DNA of 64,000 nucleotides, taken from positions 86,579 to 150,578 of the forward strand of contig JAEEVF010000008.1 in assembly GCA_016290775.1 (NCBI GenBank), given 5' to 3'. Of this stretch, positions 42,400-51,070 are shown piece after piece; within the stretch, counting starts at the first letter, position 1, and each line of letters begins with the position of its first letter. The stretch comes from Acetatifactor sp. Lineage in GTDB: Bacteria; Bacillota; Clostridia; Lachnospirales; Lachnospiraceae. The notes beneath the pieces are model-generated. The model did no database searches. It was not told the DNA's origin and saw only the letters and a list, made by a program, of their open reading frames with translations. Made by a program: the position numbers and the translations under genes.

Positions 42400-44280
42400 A
42401 TGAGAAGAAATCGAACCTTAAGAAGAATTTTGCCTTGCCTGTTGGCGCTCCTTTTACTAGTTTCAGGTTGCACAAACATGGCGTCTTACGGCAACGGGGC
42501 AACGAGCGAGCAGGGAAGCATGGCGTCGGAACCTTCCGGCACAAGCGAAACCACGCAGATCGAAGTCTCGGGAGGAGAGATTCCGGGTGCGGAGGTATAT
42601 GCAGGGTACCTTGCGGAAGCCTTTGCAACGCCCGTCAAGATCTCAGAAACGCTTTCTGAAGAGGGCGGAGTAAAGCTTGGTCGGAACTTTGGCGGCATAA
42701 AGAACGTGCCGACTGACCTTTCGGCGCAGGAGACCACGGAGGAGCAAAAATCCGAGATCACGCGCGCCATGCGTGCCTACACGAACAAGACGAACGTCGA
42801 GATCATCAACAATGCAAAGAGCTTTTACGTTTACGATAAGCTGAACAAAGAAGAGAGGGCCATGTACGACGCATTCTATGTGCTCGCACAGGATCCGACC
42901 ACTTCTGACAACTATGTCAGCTTCCAGACAAACATGGACATTCAGGGCCAGGAGTTCTGGGATGAACTCTTTGTGGCGCAGATCAGTCTGGTATATGACC
43001 ACCCCGAGCTTTGGTGGATGTATCCTTTTAGCAATTGCACGCAGTTGGGATATTACCTCGGCAGTGACGTTGGCGGATACAACGGCGGAACGCTGATCTA
43101 CGCGAATTTCTATCAGATCTATGACACCTTTGAAAGCGACGTAAAGGCCTTCAATCAGTCCGTGGATTCCATTCTTTCCAAGATCAACAAAAATGCAGGC
43201 GACGAGGATAAGGCGCAGGCGATCCACGACGTGCTGATCGACCTTTGCACCTATGATAACGAAGTTCTGGAAAAGGACCTGAGCGACAAGGCCCACACGG
43301 CCTTTGGTGCGATCGTTCGCAATTCTCGCGGCACTGCGAATTACTGCGTGTGTGACGGTTATGCGCAGGCTTACCTTTACCTTCTTCAGCAGGTTGGCAT
43401 TGAAGGCGCCGTGGTCATCGGAATGGCCGGCGATGCAGGCGCTGACGGCGGCATGGGAGCACATGCCTGGAGCCTGGTGAACCTGAACGGCGTATGGTAT
43501 GAAGTGGATGCCTGCTGGGATGATTACACAAGCTTTGAGGACACGATCGCGGATTATTTCGAGCCTGGTACACAAAATTACCAGTACGAGATGGAAGTTG
43601 CAATGAACAAGGAATATATGTTCAGGGCCTGCCATTGCATGTATGGCCTTTCCACCGCCGAAATCCAGGATTATAAGGTGCCTGGCGAGCTCGTATATAC
43701 CACAAGAGACGGGCGCTGCACCTTCTCCATTGTGGGCGATTCTCAGCGCTGGCGCATGAACGAGGACAACAATCCCAACAATGCGGCATATGGCGTATAT
43801 GATGCCTGCCTTCCGATCGCAAGGAATACGCTGGATCGTAACACCTTAAGGAGCGACGGTTCCCAGGGCTCCGGCGGTAGTTCCGGTGGCTCATCTGAAA
43901 GCGGTGGCAGTTCGGAAAGCGGCTCCGGCGGCTCTTCCGAGAGCACTGGCGGCACGGATACGACGGAAGTGAGAGGCCCGCTCTATCAGCTCATCGCAGG
44001 ATCCTATTACGTGTCCGCGATCAATGGCTATGATGAAGCATTCCTCAAGAAAAACTACGGCAATGATTACTACAAGCAGCTGTCCATGTTTGACCTTCGT
44101 ACGGATGCTTCCGGTACGCTGTATGAGAATGGCACCTCCGCAGAGTTTTACTATGTGTTTGACGGCGCCTCGCTCTGCATGTACTCCGCAACCATGGGCA
44201 TGACATTCCTCTACTATGACAACGGCAAGCTGACCTTCTACGACTATTACGGGAACATCTACACCTTCTCGAGAAGGTAA
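42400..44280 (+). CDS. Transglutaminase-like lipoprotein
   Basis: The 626-residue protein has a lipobox VSGC. A transglutaminase-like core carries the triad Cys318 (CVCDGYAQAY), His355 (GAHAWSLV) and Asp370 (YEVDACWDD). After it comes a Ser/Gly-rich linker of about 30 residues and an about 110-residue C-terminal domain rich in Tyr (FYYVFDGASLCMYSATMGM). It should sit outside the membrane as a protease or cross-linking enzyme acting on wall or surface proteins. AGGAG at 42384-42388 fits ATG 42400; a GTG at 42391 is in frame but too close. Confidence 0.85.
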   Translation: MRRNRTLRRILPCLLALLLLVSGCTNMASYGNGATSEQGSMASEPSGTSETTQIEVSGGEIPGAEVYAGYLAEAFATPVKISETLSEEGGVKLGRNFGGIKNVPTDLSAQETTEEQKSEITRAMRAYTNKTNVEIINNAKSFYVYDKLNKEERAMYDAFYVLAQDPTTSDNYVSFQTNMDIQGQEFWDELFVAQISLVYDHPELWWMYPFSNCTQLGYYLGSDVGGYNGGTLIYANFYQIYDTFESDVKAFNQSVDSILSKINKNAGDEDKAQAIHDVLIDLCTYDNEVLEKDLSDKAHTAFGAIVRNSRGTANYCVCDGYAQAYLYLLQQVGIEGAVVIGMAGDAGADGGMGAHAWSLVNLNGVWYEVDACWDDYTSFEDTIADYFEPGTQNYQYEMEVAMNKEYMFRACHCMYGLSTAEIQDYKVPGELVYTTRDGRCTFSIVGDSQRWRMNEDNNPNNAAYGVYDACLPIARNTLDRNTLRSDGSQGSGGSSGGSSESGGSSESGSGGSSESTGGTDTTEVRGPLYQLIAGSYYVSAINGYDEAFLKKNYGNDYYKQLSMFDLRTDASGTLYENGTSAEFYYVFDGASLCMYSATMGMTFLYYDNGKLTFYDYYGNIYTFSRR

Positions 44281-44389
44281 CTGATCAAGCCTCCTGCAGG
44301 TTTTGCAGGACGCCAAAGAATGCCTCGAGGAGCCGGGCAGATTATCTGCTTGCAATTTGCGAGGAGTTATGGTAGAATTTCACAGTGTC

Positions 44390-44414
44390 GGGAGGTCACG
44401 TACCGTGACCTCCC
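44390..44414. other. Perfect 11-bp stem-loop
   Basis: GGGAGGTCACG and CGTGACCTCCC flank a 3-base loop TAC. There is no T-run. It lies between the transglutaminase gene and tRNA-Leu and may protect or end the upstream transcript. Confidence 0.55.
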
Positions 44415-44463
44415 AGCACAACCCCCGCGCCACAGATCTCGATCTGACGCGACTGCTGCGTTT

Positions 44464-44547
44464 GCTGGCATGGCGGAATAGGCAGACGCAAGGGACTTAA
44501 AATCCCTCGGTGGCGACACCGTGCCGGTTCAAGTCCGGCTGCCAGCA
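44464..44547 (+). tRNA. tRNA-Leu, anticodon UAA; integration site of the mobile element
   Basis: Acceptor arms GCTGGCA/TGCCAGC pair; anticodon stem AGGGA/TCCCT holds loop CTTAAAA (anticodon UAA); a long variable arm (CGGTGGCGACACCG) fits class II leucine tRNA. The CCA is not encoded. The 3' 20 bases are the attL repeat and overlap the end of the integrase gene on the other strand. Confidence 0.93.
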
Positions 44548-44549
44548 CT
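44528..44549 (+). repeat. attL: tRNA-Leu 3'-end direct repeat
   Basis: Starts TTCAAGTCCGGCTG and ends CCAGCACT; identical to 58234-58255. The integrase stop codon lies inside it. Confidence 0.88.
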
Positions 44550-45965
44550 TATAGTGGTTTTTGAAAAGCCTGAGAATTCGCGGTTCTTGGGCTTTTTACT
44601 TTTAAATTCTATCACGTTATTTGGTCGACCATAGGTCGACCTGACACAAAAAGCGTTACGGAACTTGGTCAAAGTGGCCTGTTTGCGGGGATTTGTGTAA
44701 TGTTTGATGTTGGTGTCAGGCGTATGACCAAGCAGGCAAGCACGCTCTGAAGGAGTAGATTCAGCTTCCTCCAGGCGATTGTTGACGGTTCTGCGAAAGG
44801 CGTAGCTGGTTTTGCAAGGCAAGCCCGCGCGATTGAAAACGTTTCGGATGAATTCCTCGTAGGATCCCGGCAGGATGTAGCGACCGTCTGCATAGCAGAA
44901 GAGGAATTCAGATTCGATGCCGAACTGTTCTCTGCGGGCCTGAAGCTCATCCAAAAGTGCCAGCGCCTTGGGCGTCAGGGGAAATAACCTTCCGCCCTTG
45001 GATTCACCCTTTTCGTTTTTGGTAAACTGCTGAAAGTCACCATCCGCGTCTATCATCGCATGGATGTGTAAATCCTCTGCCTTAACGTCCCAAGTCTTGA
45101 GGGCACACAGTTCCCCGGGTCTGCAACCAATTTCGGCATGTAAAAGCGTCATGATGTCATAAAAGTAAAAGGTATTAGCTTTGTAATGTCTGTGGTATTC
45201 CAAACGCCGGTTTAATTCCGCCTCAATCTTTTCCATTTCCTTCTCGGAAATAAGGCCTTCGTCATAATCAAAATCCGATTTGATGGTTTGGTCACAAAGC
45301 GCGTAACAAGGTTTGTTGTTCATCCCCTTGGCCGGATTCTGATAGATGACCATGTTTTCGATGGCTGCGGAAAAAATGTTGTTTAACAGGGACTTAAAGT
45401 TTTTGAAGGCAGATACTTTGAGGGAGAGGCGCGTGATCAGCTTCTTGGAGTAGGTCTCCAAGTATTTGGGAGTAACATCGCGTACATCCATCTTTGCCAG
45501 TTCCTTGTCAACAAAGCGGGCATAATCCGCCTTGTTGTTGCGAATGGTCTTCTCATTTCCAGGATTGCATTCCGAGTAATCTTGAATGTAGAGCCCAAAA
45601 TAATACGCAACAGAGTGGCTGTGTCTTAATGCATCACCGCCGTAATGATAATATAGCTTGTCAATCATGCCCTCGTAGGTTTTACAATAGACGGATTTTC
45701 CATCTAATTTGGTTAAGAAATAGTCTTCTCCTCCTTTTCGTGTCGGGGTAATGGCAATCGAATTCCCCTTTTTGCCAATGTGTTCCCGTTTGACAATATT
45801 TTCTTTGGTGCTAAATTCTGCTCTTTTTCTTTTATTCATTTGTTCGTCATATGGAGCACCGACTATCCCAAGTATATCATCCAATTCTCCAAGGTGCAAC
45901 TTGCGAATGTTGGTCTCGGCATCCCAATATGCTTTCTTAATCATCATTGCTTTATTTTCTTCCAT
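44529..45965 (-). CDS. int: Tyrosine recombinase/integrase of the element
   Basis: The 478-residue protein has an SAM-like core-binding region (about 120-230) and a catalytic domain with Arg in IGCRPGELCAL, YAFRRTVNNR in place of the usual HxLR box, LGHTPDTNIKHYTN supplying His and the Tyr nucleophile. The C-terminal tail (SKKPKNREFSGFSKTT) is encoded next to attL and the stop lies in the tRNA gene. AAAGGAGAA sets the ATG (start 45965). A 5'-truncated relative lies beyond attR. Confidence 0.92.
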   Translation of the reverse strand: MEENKAMMIKKAYWDAETNIRKLHLGELDDILGIVGAPYDEQMNKRKRAEFSTKENIVKREHIGKKGNSIAITPTRKGGEDYFLTKLDGKSVYCKTYEGMIDKLYYHYGGDALRHSHSVAYYFGLYIQDYSECNPGNEKTIRNNKADYARFVDKELAKMDVRDVTPKYLETYSKKLITRLSLKVSAFKNFKSLLNNIFSAAIENMVIYQNPAKGMNNKPCYALCDQTIKSDFDYDEGLISEKEMEKIEAELNRRLEYHRHYKANTFYFYDIMTLLHAEIGCRPGELCALKTWDVKAEDLHIHAMIDADGDFQQFTKNEKGESKGGRLFPLTPKALALLDELQARREQFGIESEFLFCYADGRYILPGSYEEFIRNVFNRAGLPCKTSYAFRRTVNNRLEEAESTPSERACLLGHTPDTNIKHYTNPRKQATLTKFRNAFCVRSTYGRPNNVIEFKSKKPKNREFSGFSKTTISAGSRT

Positions 45966-45985
45966 TCGGTTCTCCTTTGATTTAA

Positions 45986-46024
45986 ACAAAAAAGGAGCAG
46001 CCTGCATGATACAGAACTGCTCCG
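45986..46024 (-). terminator. Minus-strand hairpin upstream of int
   Basis: GGAGCAG and CTGCTCC arms followed on the minus strand by TTTTTTG. It could end read-through from the replication genes or attenuate integrase expression. Confidence 0.7.
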
Positions 46025-46030
46025 TAAAAT

Positions 46031-46060
46031 AAAAAATCCCTTGTCAGAATGACAAAGGGA
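46031..46060 (-). terminator. Minus-strand terminator of the mobilization operon
   Basis: On the minus strand TCCCTTTGTC, loop ATTCT, GACAAGGGA, then TTTTTT, just after the stop at 46077. Confidence 0.85.
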
Positions 46061-46076
46061 ACGAGTTACGCGATAT

Positions 46077-46661
46077 TTAGTTTGCCGGCAGGCGCCTTTC
46101 CAGGTCTTCCATGTCATAATCCTGCTGATCCTGCAGTTGCCAGGGAGAGGATTTGCGGGGCGTGTTCTTTCTCTCCTTGGTTTGATTATTTTTGTTTAAA
46201 TTCTTTTTGTTTTCTTTTAGTTGCGTAACGGGTTCGTTACGTTCCCGTAACGATTCCGTTACGGAATCGTCACCGTTCGGCGGTGTTTTTTCCGCCCTTT
46301 GAGACAGTTCTTCTTCCGTCAGAAGGCGGTAAACGCCGCCCTCCGCCGTGACAAGGGACATTTCCCGTTGGTAGATGGTGGGGTGGTAAGTGTCCATTCT
46401 TTTGACGGTGTTGGCCACGAGCCAGTGCGCAATGAGGCAGAGCCCGCCGTCAAACCAGATCAGGTACCCGTTGTCCACCAGCTCGTTCACATGCTTTTTT
46501 GTCGCACCCACGGAACGCGTCGTCATCACCACGTTTGACACAAAGCCGACGTCGTCCCCTGCCAGGGTGAGGTGCACGTACAGCTCCCTGGCGTGCAGGG
46601 ACATGCCAAGAAACGCGTCCGTGCCGATGACTTCAGATGAGATCATTCTTTGCTTTCCCAT
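46077..46661 (-). CDS. Replisome-organizer-like winged-helix protein
   Basis: The 194-residue protein starts MGKQRMISSEVIGTDAFLGM; residues 1-110 resemble the N-terminal winged helix of phage replisome organizers and DnaD-like proteins (LYVHLTLAGDDVGFVSN, KHVNELVDNGYLIWF). A charged, Asn/Lys-rich linker follows. In such elements it may help replicate the excised form. It follows the relaxase gene by one base; ACGGAGGAA sets the start. Confidence 0.65.
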   Translation of the reverse strand: MGKQRMISSEVIGTDAFLGMSLHARELYVHLTLAGDDVGFVSNVVMTTRSVGATKKHVNELVDNGYLIWFDGGLCLIAHWLVANTVKRMDTYHPTIYQREMSLVTAEGGVYRLLTEEELSQRAEKTPPNGDDSVTESLRERNEPVTQLKENKKNLNKNNQTKERKNTPRKSSPWQLQDQQDYDMEDLERRLPAN

Positions 46662-46662
46662 G

Positions 46663-48162
46663 TTACAAATTCCTCCGTTCGTTGTTTTTTTCTCTATCAT
46701 GTTCACCGATGGCTCGACGGTAATCCGCCTCGATGGCCATTTTCAGGGAATACGCCGTTCCCGCTTCTTCCTTAAGCCTCTTGTATGTCGCAAAGAGGGA
46801 ATGGCGTTCGTCCTCAAGGGCCTCGGCGCGCGCATGAAGGATCTTTTTTTCAGGAATCCCGTCAGGCCATGTTTCCGCCAGCTCGCGCCTTGCCGCGTAG
46901 AACAGGGAGAGTTCCCCGCGGTGTTCCTCCCTGAAAACGTCCGCCGCCTTTTTGCCTTTGATTCGGCACAGCCTGTCGTGTACGGGTTTGTTTTGTTCGT
47001 ACCTGTCCGTGAGGACGAGGGCTCTTTTAATCTTCGCGCCTTCCGCTTCGCAGGCCTTCACCCTTGCACAGGCCTCGGACGCTTCGGCGTACATGGAAGC
47101 CACCTTTTTGTTCAGGTCTTCCATGGAGCTTAAGCCGTTTTCCTGCAGGAACGAAATTGCCTGGGCCTGGTGCTTCAGGTTGCTGACTTTGGCCTTGGTG
47201 GAGTAGGCGTTTGCGTTTCTTTCGTCGTAGTACGAGGAAAGGACTGAGTAAAGAGTTCGTCTTTCCCGAGAGGATGCCCTTTCGGCCTCCCGCTCCTCGC
47301 GCAGGAGCCTGACGACCTCCCGGATGCCGCCGGCCAGTTCCGCGATTTCGTCGCGAACCGCTCCAAGAAGGGAGTTTAGCCTGCGGATTAACCGGTTCCA
47401 GCTGCCCTTGTCCGTTCGGATCCCCTTCTTTTCCATGGAACGAACGGTGGGTCCTTCATGAATGGTCGGGATGAGTTCAATGCCCCTGGCTTCGTAGGAA
47501 CGATGGTCGATCCTTTCTGAGATTTTCTTCTCATCAAACTTTTTGTTTACCAGGTCCGACCAGTTTTTTCTCCATTCGAGGAGGGTCTCCGCAGATCCCC
47601 AGTCCGTCGTCGGAACGGCGTTAAACTTAAAGTCCCCGCGCCCGTCCGGCACGCGTTCGCCGTTTTCGTCAAGCACCCATTCGCGCCGTTGTTTGTTTCC
47701 CCAGGAGCCGTCAGCGTTCAGGGGACGGATGGGGCACAGGACGTGAAAGTGAGGGTTTTGTATGCCGTTCTCGCCCCTGTCCGGATCGTGAAACGACAGG
47801 TCGGCGATCATGCCCCTGGCAACAAAATTCTCAAGAACAAATTCTCTTGCAAGGGCGTAATTCTCCTCCTGTGACAGTTCGTTTTGCAGCGCTATGTCAA
47901 AGGAGTAGGCGAGCTGTGCCTTTGGATGCCTTTCGATTTTTTCGACTTCGTTCCAGAGCGTTTCCCTGTCGGCTAACCTTCGGGGAGCATGGTCCGGGAG
48001 AAGAATCTCAGAACGGATGACGCCACCCTTTCTTTCGTAGTCAGGACTTTCGCCGTAATAAGAATCGTGAAGTTTTTCTCCCGACCGGTAAGCCGCGCAC
48101 GCGACGACGGACTGTCCCTTTCCCCTCGAGACCTGTCCGACGTTAAAATGATAGAGCGCCAT
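46663..48162 (-). CDS. mobA: MobA/MobL-family relaxase
   Basis: The 499-residue protein starts MALYHFNVGQVSRGKGQSVV, the MobQ-type relaxase N-terminus. The metal-binding histidine motif is NPHFHVLCPIRP; the catalytic Tyr is probably in ACAAYRSGEKL. The C-terminal half is a long coiled coil. It nicks oriT and pilots the strand during mobilization. Its GTG/ATG region overlaps the DUF3847 gene end by one base. Confidence 0.92.
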   Translation of the reverse strand: MALYHFNVGQVSRGKGQSVVACAAYRSGEKLHDSYYGESPDYERKGGVIRSEILLPDHAPRRLADRETLWNEVEKIERHPKAQLAYSFDIALQNELSQEENYALAREFVLENFVARGMIADLSFHDPDRGENGIQNPHFHVLCPIRPLNADGSWGNKQRREWVLDENGERVPDGRGDFKFNAVPTTDWGSAETLLEWRKNWSDLVNKKFDEKKISERIDHRSYEARGIELIPTIHEGPTVRSMEKKGIRTDKGSWNRLIRRLNSLLGAVRDEIAELAGGIREVVRLLREEREAERASSRERRTLYSVLSSYYDERNANAYSTKAKVSNLKHQAQAISFLQENGLSSMEDLNKKVASMYAEASEACARVKACEAEGAKIKRALVLTDRYEQNKPVHDRLCRIKGKKAADVFREEHRGELSLFYAARRELAETWPDGIPEKKILHARAEALEDERHSLFATYKRLKEEAGTAYSLKMAIEADYRRAIGEHDREKNNERRNL

Positions 48163-48491
48163 CAGTCCTCACCTCCTTCCGCGGGCGGAAGGTCACCTGC
48201 CTTTGCCCTCAAGTAAAGTTCAGACACGCCGGGAACGGTTTTGAGCGTTCTCATGAAATTCCAAAACTCGTCCTGCGGCAGGTTTTCGATTCCGTCAAAG
48301 ACGTATTCAAGCTCCGCCCCCTCCACGATGAGCCTGTGCGTTCTTGCGGCATTCTGCTTTTTCAGCGCGTTCCGGAGACGGTTTTCGTCCCGGTTTAGGC
48401 GATGCCGGGCGACCTCCCTTTCGCGAAGCGCCTCGTCAAGTTCCCTTCTTGCCCTTTCCAGGTCATTCCTGTTTTTTTCTGATTCCGTCAT
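48162..48491 (-). CDS. DUF3847 family protein
   Basis: The 109-residue protein has an N-terminal coiled coil (RARRELDEALREREVARHRL) and the conserved AARTHRLIVEGAELEYVF followed by a small globular end. DUF3847 genes sit directly upstream of mobA/mobL in Firmicute elements and may be relaxase accessory proteins. Ribosome site AGGAGG on the minus strand precedes it. Confidence 0.82.
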   Translation of the reverse strand: MTESEKNRNDLERARRELDEALREREVARHRLNRDENRLRNALKKQNAARTHRLIVEGAELEYVFDGIENLPQDEFWNFMRTLKTVPGVSELYLRAKAGDLPPAEGGED

Positions 48492-48532
48492 TTTGTTTAT
48501 TCCTCCTTTTTGAAATTTTTTTAAAATGACAA

Positions 48533-48673
48533 AAGGACCGGTGTGACGGCGTCGGTCCCTTTGTCCGGAAGCGCAGCGGACGCAGTTCCTTCTTTCCCGA
48601 ACGCGGGGCGGGGAGGGAAAAACGCACGGACTTACCCGACAGGGTATAGAGGTGCGCCCTTACTCCGTAAGGG
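48533..48673. other. Probable origin of transfer (oriT)
   Basis: AGGTGCGCCCTTAC (48650-48663) resembles the nic region of RSF1010/MobQ-type oriTs. It overlaps an inverted repeat CCCTTAC-TCC-GTAAGGG (48657-48673). A second stem, GGACCG/CGGTCC, lies at 48533-48560. The site is directly upstream of the relaxase operon in the 366-bp gap between divergent genes. Confidence 0.6.
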
Positions 48674-48796
48674 AAAAATGGAAAGGCTTCCGTTGAACGC
48701 TTTCACTTAATTATACGGGCGAAAAAAGTCGATCCCCCGATTTGACGGGAAACTGCATTTTTTTGAAACTTTTTGGAAAAAACTTAAAAAAATTGA

Positions 48797-48843
48797 TGCA
48801 GAACTGCAACTTACGTGTTACAGTATAATCGAACGGGCGTTCG
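48797..48843 (+). promoter_or_regulatory. Promoter of the XRE gene with dyad and LexA box
   Basis: TATAAT at 48824-48829 is followed at once by CGAACGGGCGTTCG (48830-48843), which fits the Gram-positive LexA pattern CGAAC-RNRY-GTTYG. Upstream is TGCAG-AA-CTGCA (48797-48808), another dyad at the -35 side. Confidence 0.6.
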
Positions 48844-48857
48844 AAAGGAGAAAAGAG

Positions 48858-49703
48858 ATGGGAGAATGGCTGCCTGGAAGTTTTCAGGAAAGACTAAAGG
48901 AACTGAGGGAGAAAAACGGGATGACGCAGGCGGAAGTGGCGGGTCTCCTTGGAATGGACAAGGGCACCTACGGAAGGCTTGAAGGCGGGGAAAAGCAGAC
49001 GGTCACCTGCGAACAGCTTGCAAGACTTTCCAAAAGGTACGACGTTACGACGGATTTCATTCTCGGGCTGTCCGACGTGCCGGAGAGGACCTATTACGAC
49101 ATTGCGGAGCTCGGGCTTTCGATCGAGGCGGCTCAAAACCTTTACGAAAAACGGGCGGATCCCAAGGTCGTGAACGAACTGCTGAGGAACGAAAGGTTTC
49201 TGACTTTGACTAGGCAAATGGAAACGTACCTTAACGACGCGTGCGCCGTTGCGTTCAGAACCTGCAACGCCCTGTATGACTTTGCGTACGAGCTGACGAC
49301 GGAGGTCATCAACGCAGGGAAAGTGCCGAAGGACAAGGACGTCATCGCGTTTAGAAGAAACCTGAAGGCATGCAAGGTACCGGAGGAATCCTATCAGGTG
49401 CTGAACATCCAAAGACAGTTTATGGCAACGGTGAGGGAGATCAAGGGAAGGGTTTCCGGGGAAGTGCGCGACTACACGGAAGGTCGGTTTACCTCCGAAA
49501 TCCTTCAGGAAGTTAAGGAACGGGCATGGAACGGCGGAGAGGTGATGAAGCTTTCCTACGGCGAAAGGAAGAGGCGCGTGATCGACACCGTCAAGGCGTA
49601 CTTTCCGAAATGTCCGGAGCTTCCGGAAGACAAGGTCAGGAAAGTGGAAGACGCGATGGAAGTCGTGATTTCGGAGATCATGGACGCATTTAAGAGGGAA
49701 TGA
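48858..49703 (+). CDS. XRE-family regulator of the mobile element
   Basis: The 281-residue protein has a Cro/C1 helix-turn-helix at residues 9-70 (MTQAEVAGLLGMDKGTYGRL) and an about 210-residue helical C-terminal domain of no family I know. It is transcribed away from the mobilization genes. The LexA box and dyad before it suggest it is both autoregulated and SOS-linked. AAAGGAG sets ATG 48858. Confidence 0.82.
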   Translation: MGEWLPGSFQERLKELREKNGMTQAEVAGLLGMDKGTYGRLEGGEKQTVTCEQLARLSKRYDVTTDFILGLSDVPERTYYDIAELGLSIEAAQNLYEKRADPKVVNELLRNERFLTLTRQMETYLNDACAVAFRTCNALYDFAYELTTEVINAGKVPKDKDVIAFRRNLKACKVPEESYQVLNIQRQFMATVREIKGRVSGEVRDYTEGRFTSEILQEVKERAWNGGEVMKLSYGERKRRVIDTVKAYFPKCPELPEDKVRKVEDAMEVVISEIMDAFKRE

Positions 49704-49721
49704 AAAGGGGAACGGGTATAA

Positions 49722-50354
49722 TTGGAAGCTTTTGATTTTACGCCGGCCGTTGACGCCGACCGTGAAGCCGGGATCGTGAGGCGAAACGAGGGAATCGTCG
49801 TATGGATGGCGGGCGAGGCGAAGGCCAGGCACGGAGGACGCCTGCCGGAGGGATCGGATGAAGAAGACCTTCTGCAGGAAGGACGCATCGCGCTGCTTAA
49901 CGCGGCAAGAACTTATGACGGGGCAAGGGGGACAAAGTTCTCGACCTATGCGGTGAACCTCGTCAGGAATGCCATGACTGACCTTTACGAGAGGGGACGG
50001 TCACTTTGTGAAAGCCGCATGGAAGAGGCCGGGATGAAACGGCTTAGCCGGGACGACGGAAGCGTCGGTGAGGCGGCGCTGAGCGGAAGTGGCACCGACG
50101 TAAATCACGAGGATCACATCGGCGACCAGGCCGTGCATGAAGTGACTTTGGAAAAAATGTGCAACCGCTTTAACGGACTGCCGCTCAGGCAAAGAAAAAT
50201 CCTTGCCCGCCGATACGGCCTGAAAACGGGCAAGGAACAAAGCTTCGCGGAGACGGCGGCGTATTTTCACCTAACGGAGAGAAGCGTTCGCAGGACGGAA
50301 AAGGATGCGCTGAGGGCATTGAGGAATGCGATGAACGACGGGAATATCATATGA
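49722..50354 (+). CDS. Sigma-70-family sigma factor of the mobile element
   Basis: The 210-residue protein has region 2 (EEDLLQEGRIALLNAARTYD; GTKFSTYAVNLVRNAMTD) and a region 4 helix-turn-helix (SFAETAAYFHLTERSVRRTE). The start is TTG at 49722 with a modest ribosome site. Located 18 bp after the XRE gene, it may drive element promoters after induction. Its stop marks the change from balanced to AT-rich DNA. Confidence 0.82.
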   Translation: MEAFDFTPAVDADREAGIVRRNEGIVVWMAGEAKARHGGRLPEGSDEEDLLQEGRIALLNAARTYDGARGTKFSTYAVNLVRNAMTDLYERGRSLCESRMEEAGMKRLSRDDGSVGEAALSGSGTDVNHEDHIGDQAVHEVTLEKMCNRFNGLPLRQRKILARRYGLKTGKEQSFAETAAYFHLTERSVRRTEKDALRALRNAMNDGNII

Positions 50355-50400
50355 TCGTGCCAATATGGATAAATTCAAGATGGATTTAAACAGTCTAAGG

Positions 50401-50456
50401 GCTGTAATAATGTGGAATTCTGTATGTTTAATTGAGAGCGCTCGGGCTATTACAGC
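50401..50456. other. Inverted repeat in the gap before the RiPP cassette
   Basis: GCTGTAATA (50401-50409) and TATTACAGC (50448-50456) could form a 9-bp stem with a 38-base loop. It lies between the sigma-factor stop and the cassette promoter; no T-run. The rest of 50355-50820 shows a promoter and a 200-base AT-rich leader, no gene. Confidence 0.4.
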
Positions 50457-50579
50457 ATGATTCTAGTTGTGATAAAAACACAAAAAACTTGGAAACCGAC
50501 ATTCTTATAATGAATTGACTTAAATAGGGGAGGGGGCATAACAAAAGGAGAATTGTTGCGAAAAAGAGGAAACTTTGAA

Positions 50580-50608
50580 TTGACATATACTCTAGAAAAT
50601 GATATGAT
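50580..50608 (+). promoter_or_regulatory. Promoter of the RiPP cassette
   Basis: TTGACA (50580-50585) and TATGAT (50603-50608) are 17 bp apart, near consensus. The leader to the precursor start is about 205 bases. Confidence 0.78.
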
Positions 50609-50820
50609 GGGTGTGGAATAAGTTATACGGAAACTCAAGATATGAGTAATTGTTTTGGAAAGAGAGCATGATTTATTAAATCCATATTTCTTATGATATT
50701 AATAATCTAGAGTATATTATGGCTAATGCTAGCAAGGCCATTATATAGTTTTCAAAAGATATGCGCAATTTTTTGAAACACAGGAAAAATTTCTAAAGGC
50801 AATGCGAGGGAGGTGATAAA

Positions 50821-51012
50821 GTGAAAATTAAAAAAATTCAGGACAAGTTAGAATTTGATGTAGAAGCACAGAAACCCGGTGGTTGTCAAAGCGATTGCCT
50901 CGAATTAAGATGGTCTGGCGAAACATGGGATAAGATTTTTGAAGACGAGTTTTATAGGGGCAAATGTATTGGTAAGATGGTATATACTGCTGCATCTTGT
51001 TGGTTCTGGTAA
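50821..51012 (+). CDS. RiPP precursor peptide, 63 residues, four cysteines
   Basis: GTG start behind GAGGGAGGTGAT. The charged N-terminal part (MKIKKIQDKLEFDVEAQ) reads as a leader; PGG at residues 19-21 may mark the leader end. The rest holds Cys22, Cys26, Cys49 and Cys60, several aromatics (two Trp in RWSGETWDK) and ends SCWFW. Short length, position first in the operon and the two radical SAM genes downstream support a modified peptide, perhaps with thioether (sactipeptide/ranthipeptide) links or cyclophane rings. No family match is recognised. A terminator-like hairpin follows. Confidence 0.72.
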   Translation: MKIKKIQDKLEFDVEAQKPGGCQSDCLELRWSGETWDKIFEDEFYRGKCIGKMVYTAASCWFW

Positions 51013-51026
51013 AGATATGTTTTTGG

Positions 51027-51060
51027 AAGGTCTTTGATAAATGTATCAAAGACCTTTTTT
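51027..51060 (+). terminator. Hairpin between precursor and maturation genes
   Basis: AAGGTCTTTGATA, loop AATG, TATCAAAGACCTT: 13 perfect pairs followed by TTTT. Partial read-through would give much more precursor mRNA than enzyme mRNA. Confidence 0.88.
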
Positions 51061-51070
51061 AGGAGCAAAA

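Noticed and set aside
42643..43635. 330-codon minus-strand frame opposite the transglutaminase gene
   Set aside because: Antisense shadow; the plus frame has a lipobox and a full Cys-His-Asp triad.
50646..50748. Tiny ORFs (9 codons) in the RiPP leader
   Set aside because: No ribosome sites and no precursor-like composition; the 63-residue gene is well placed.
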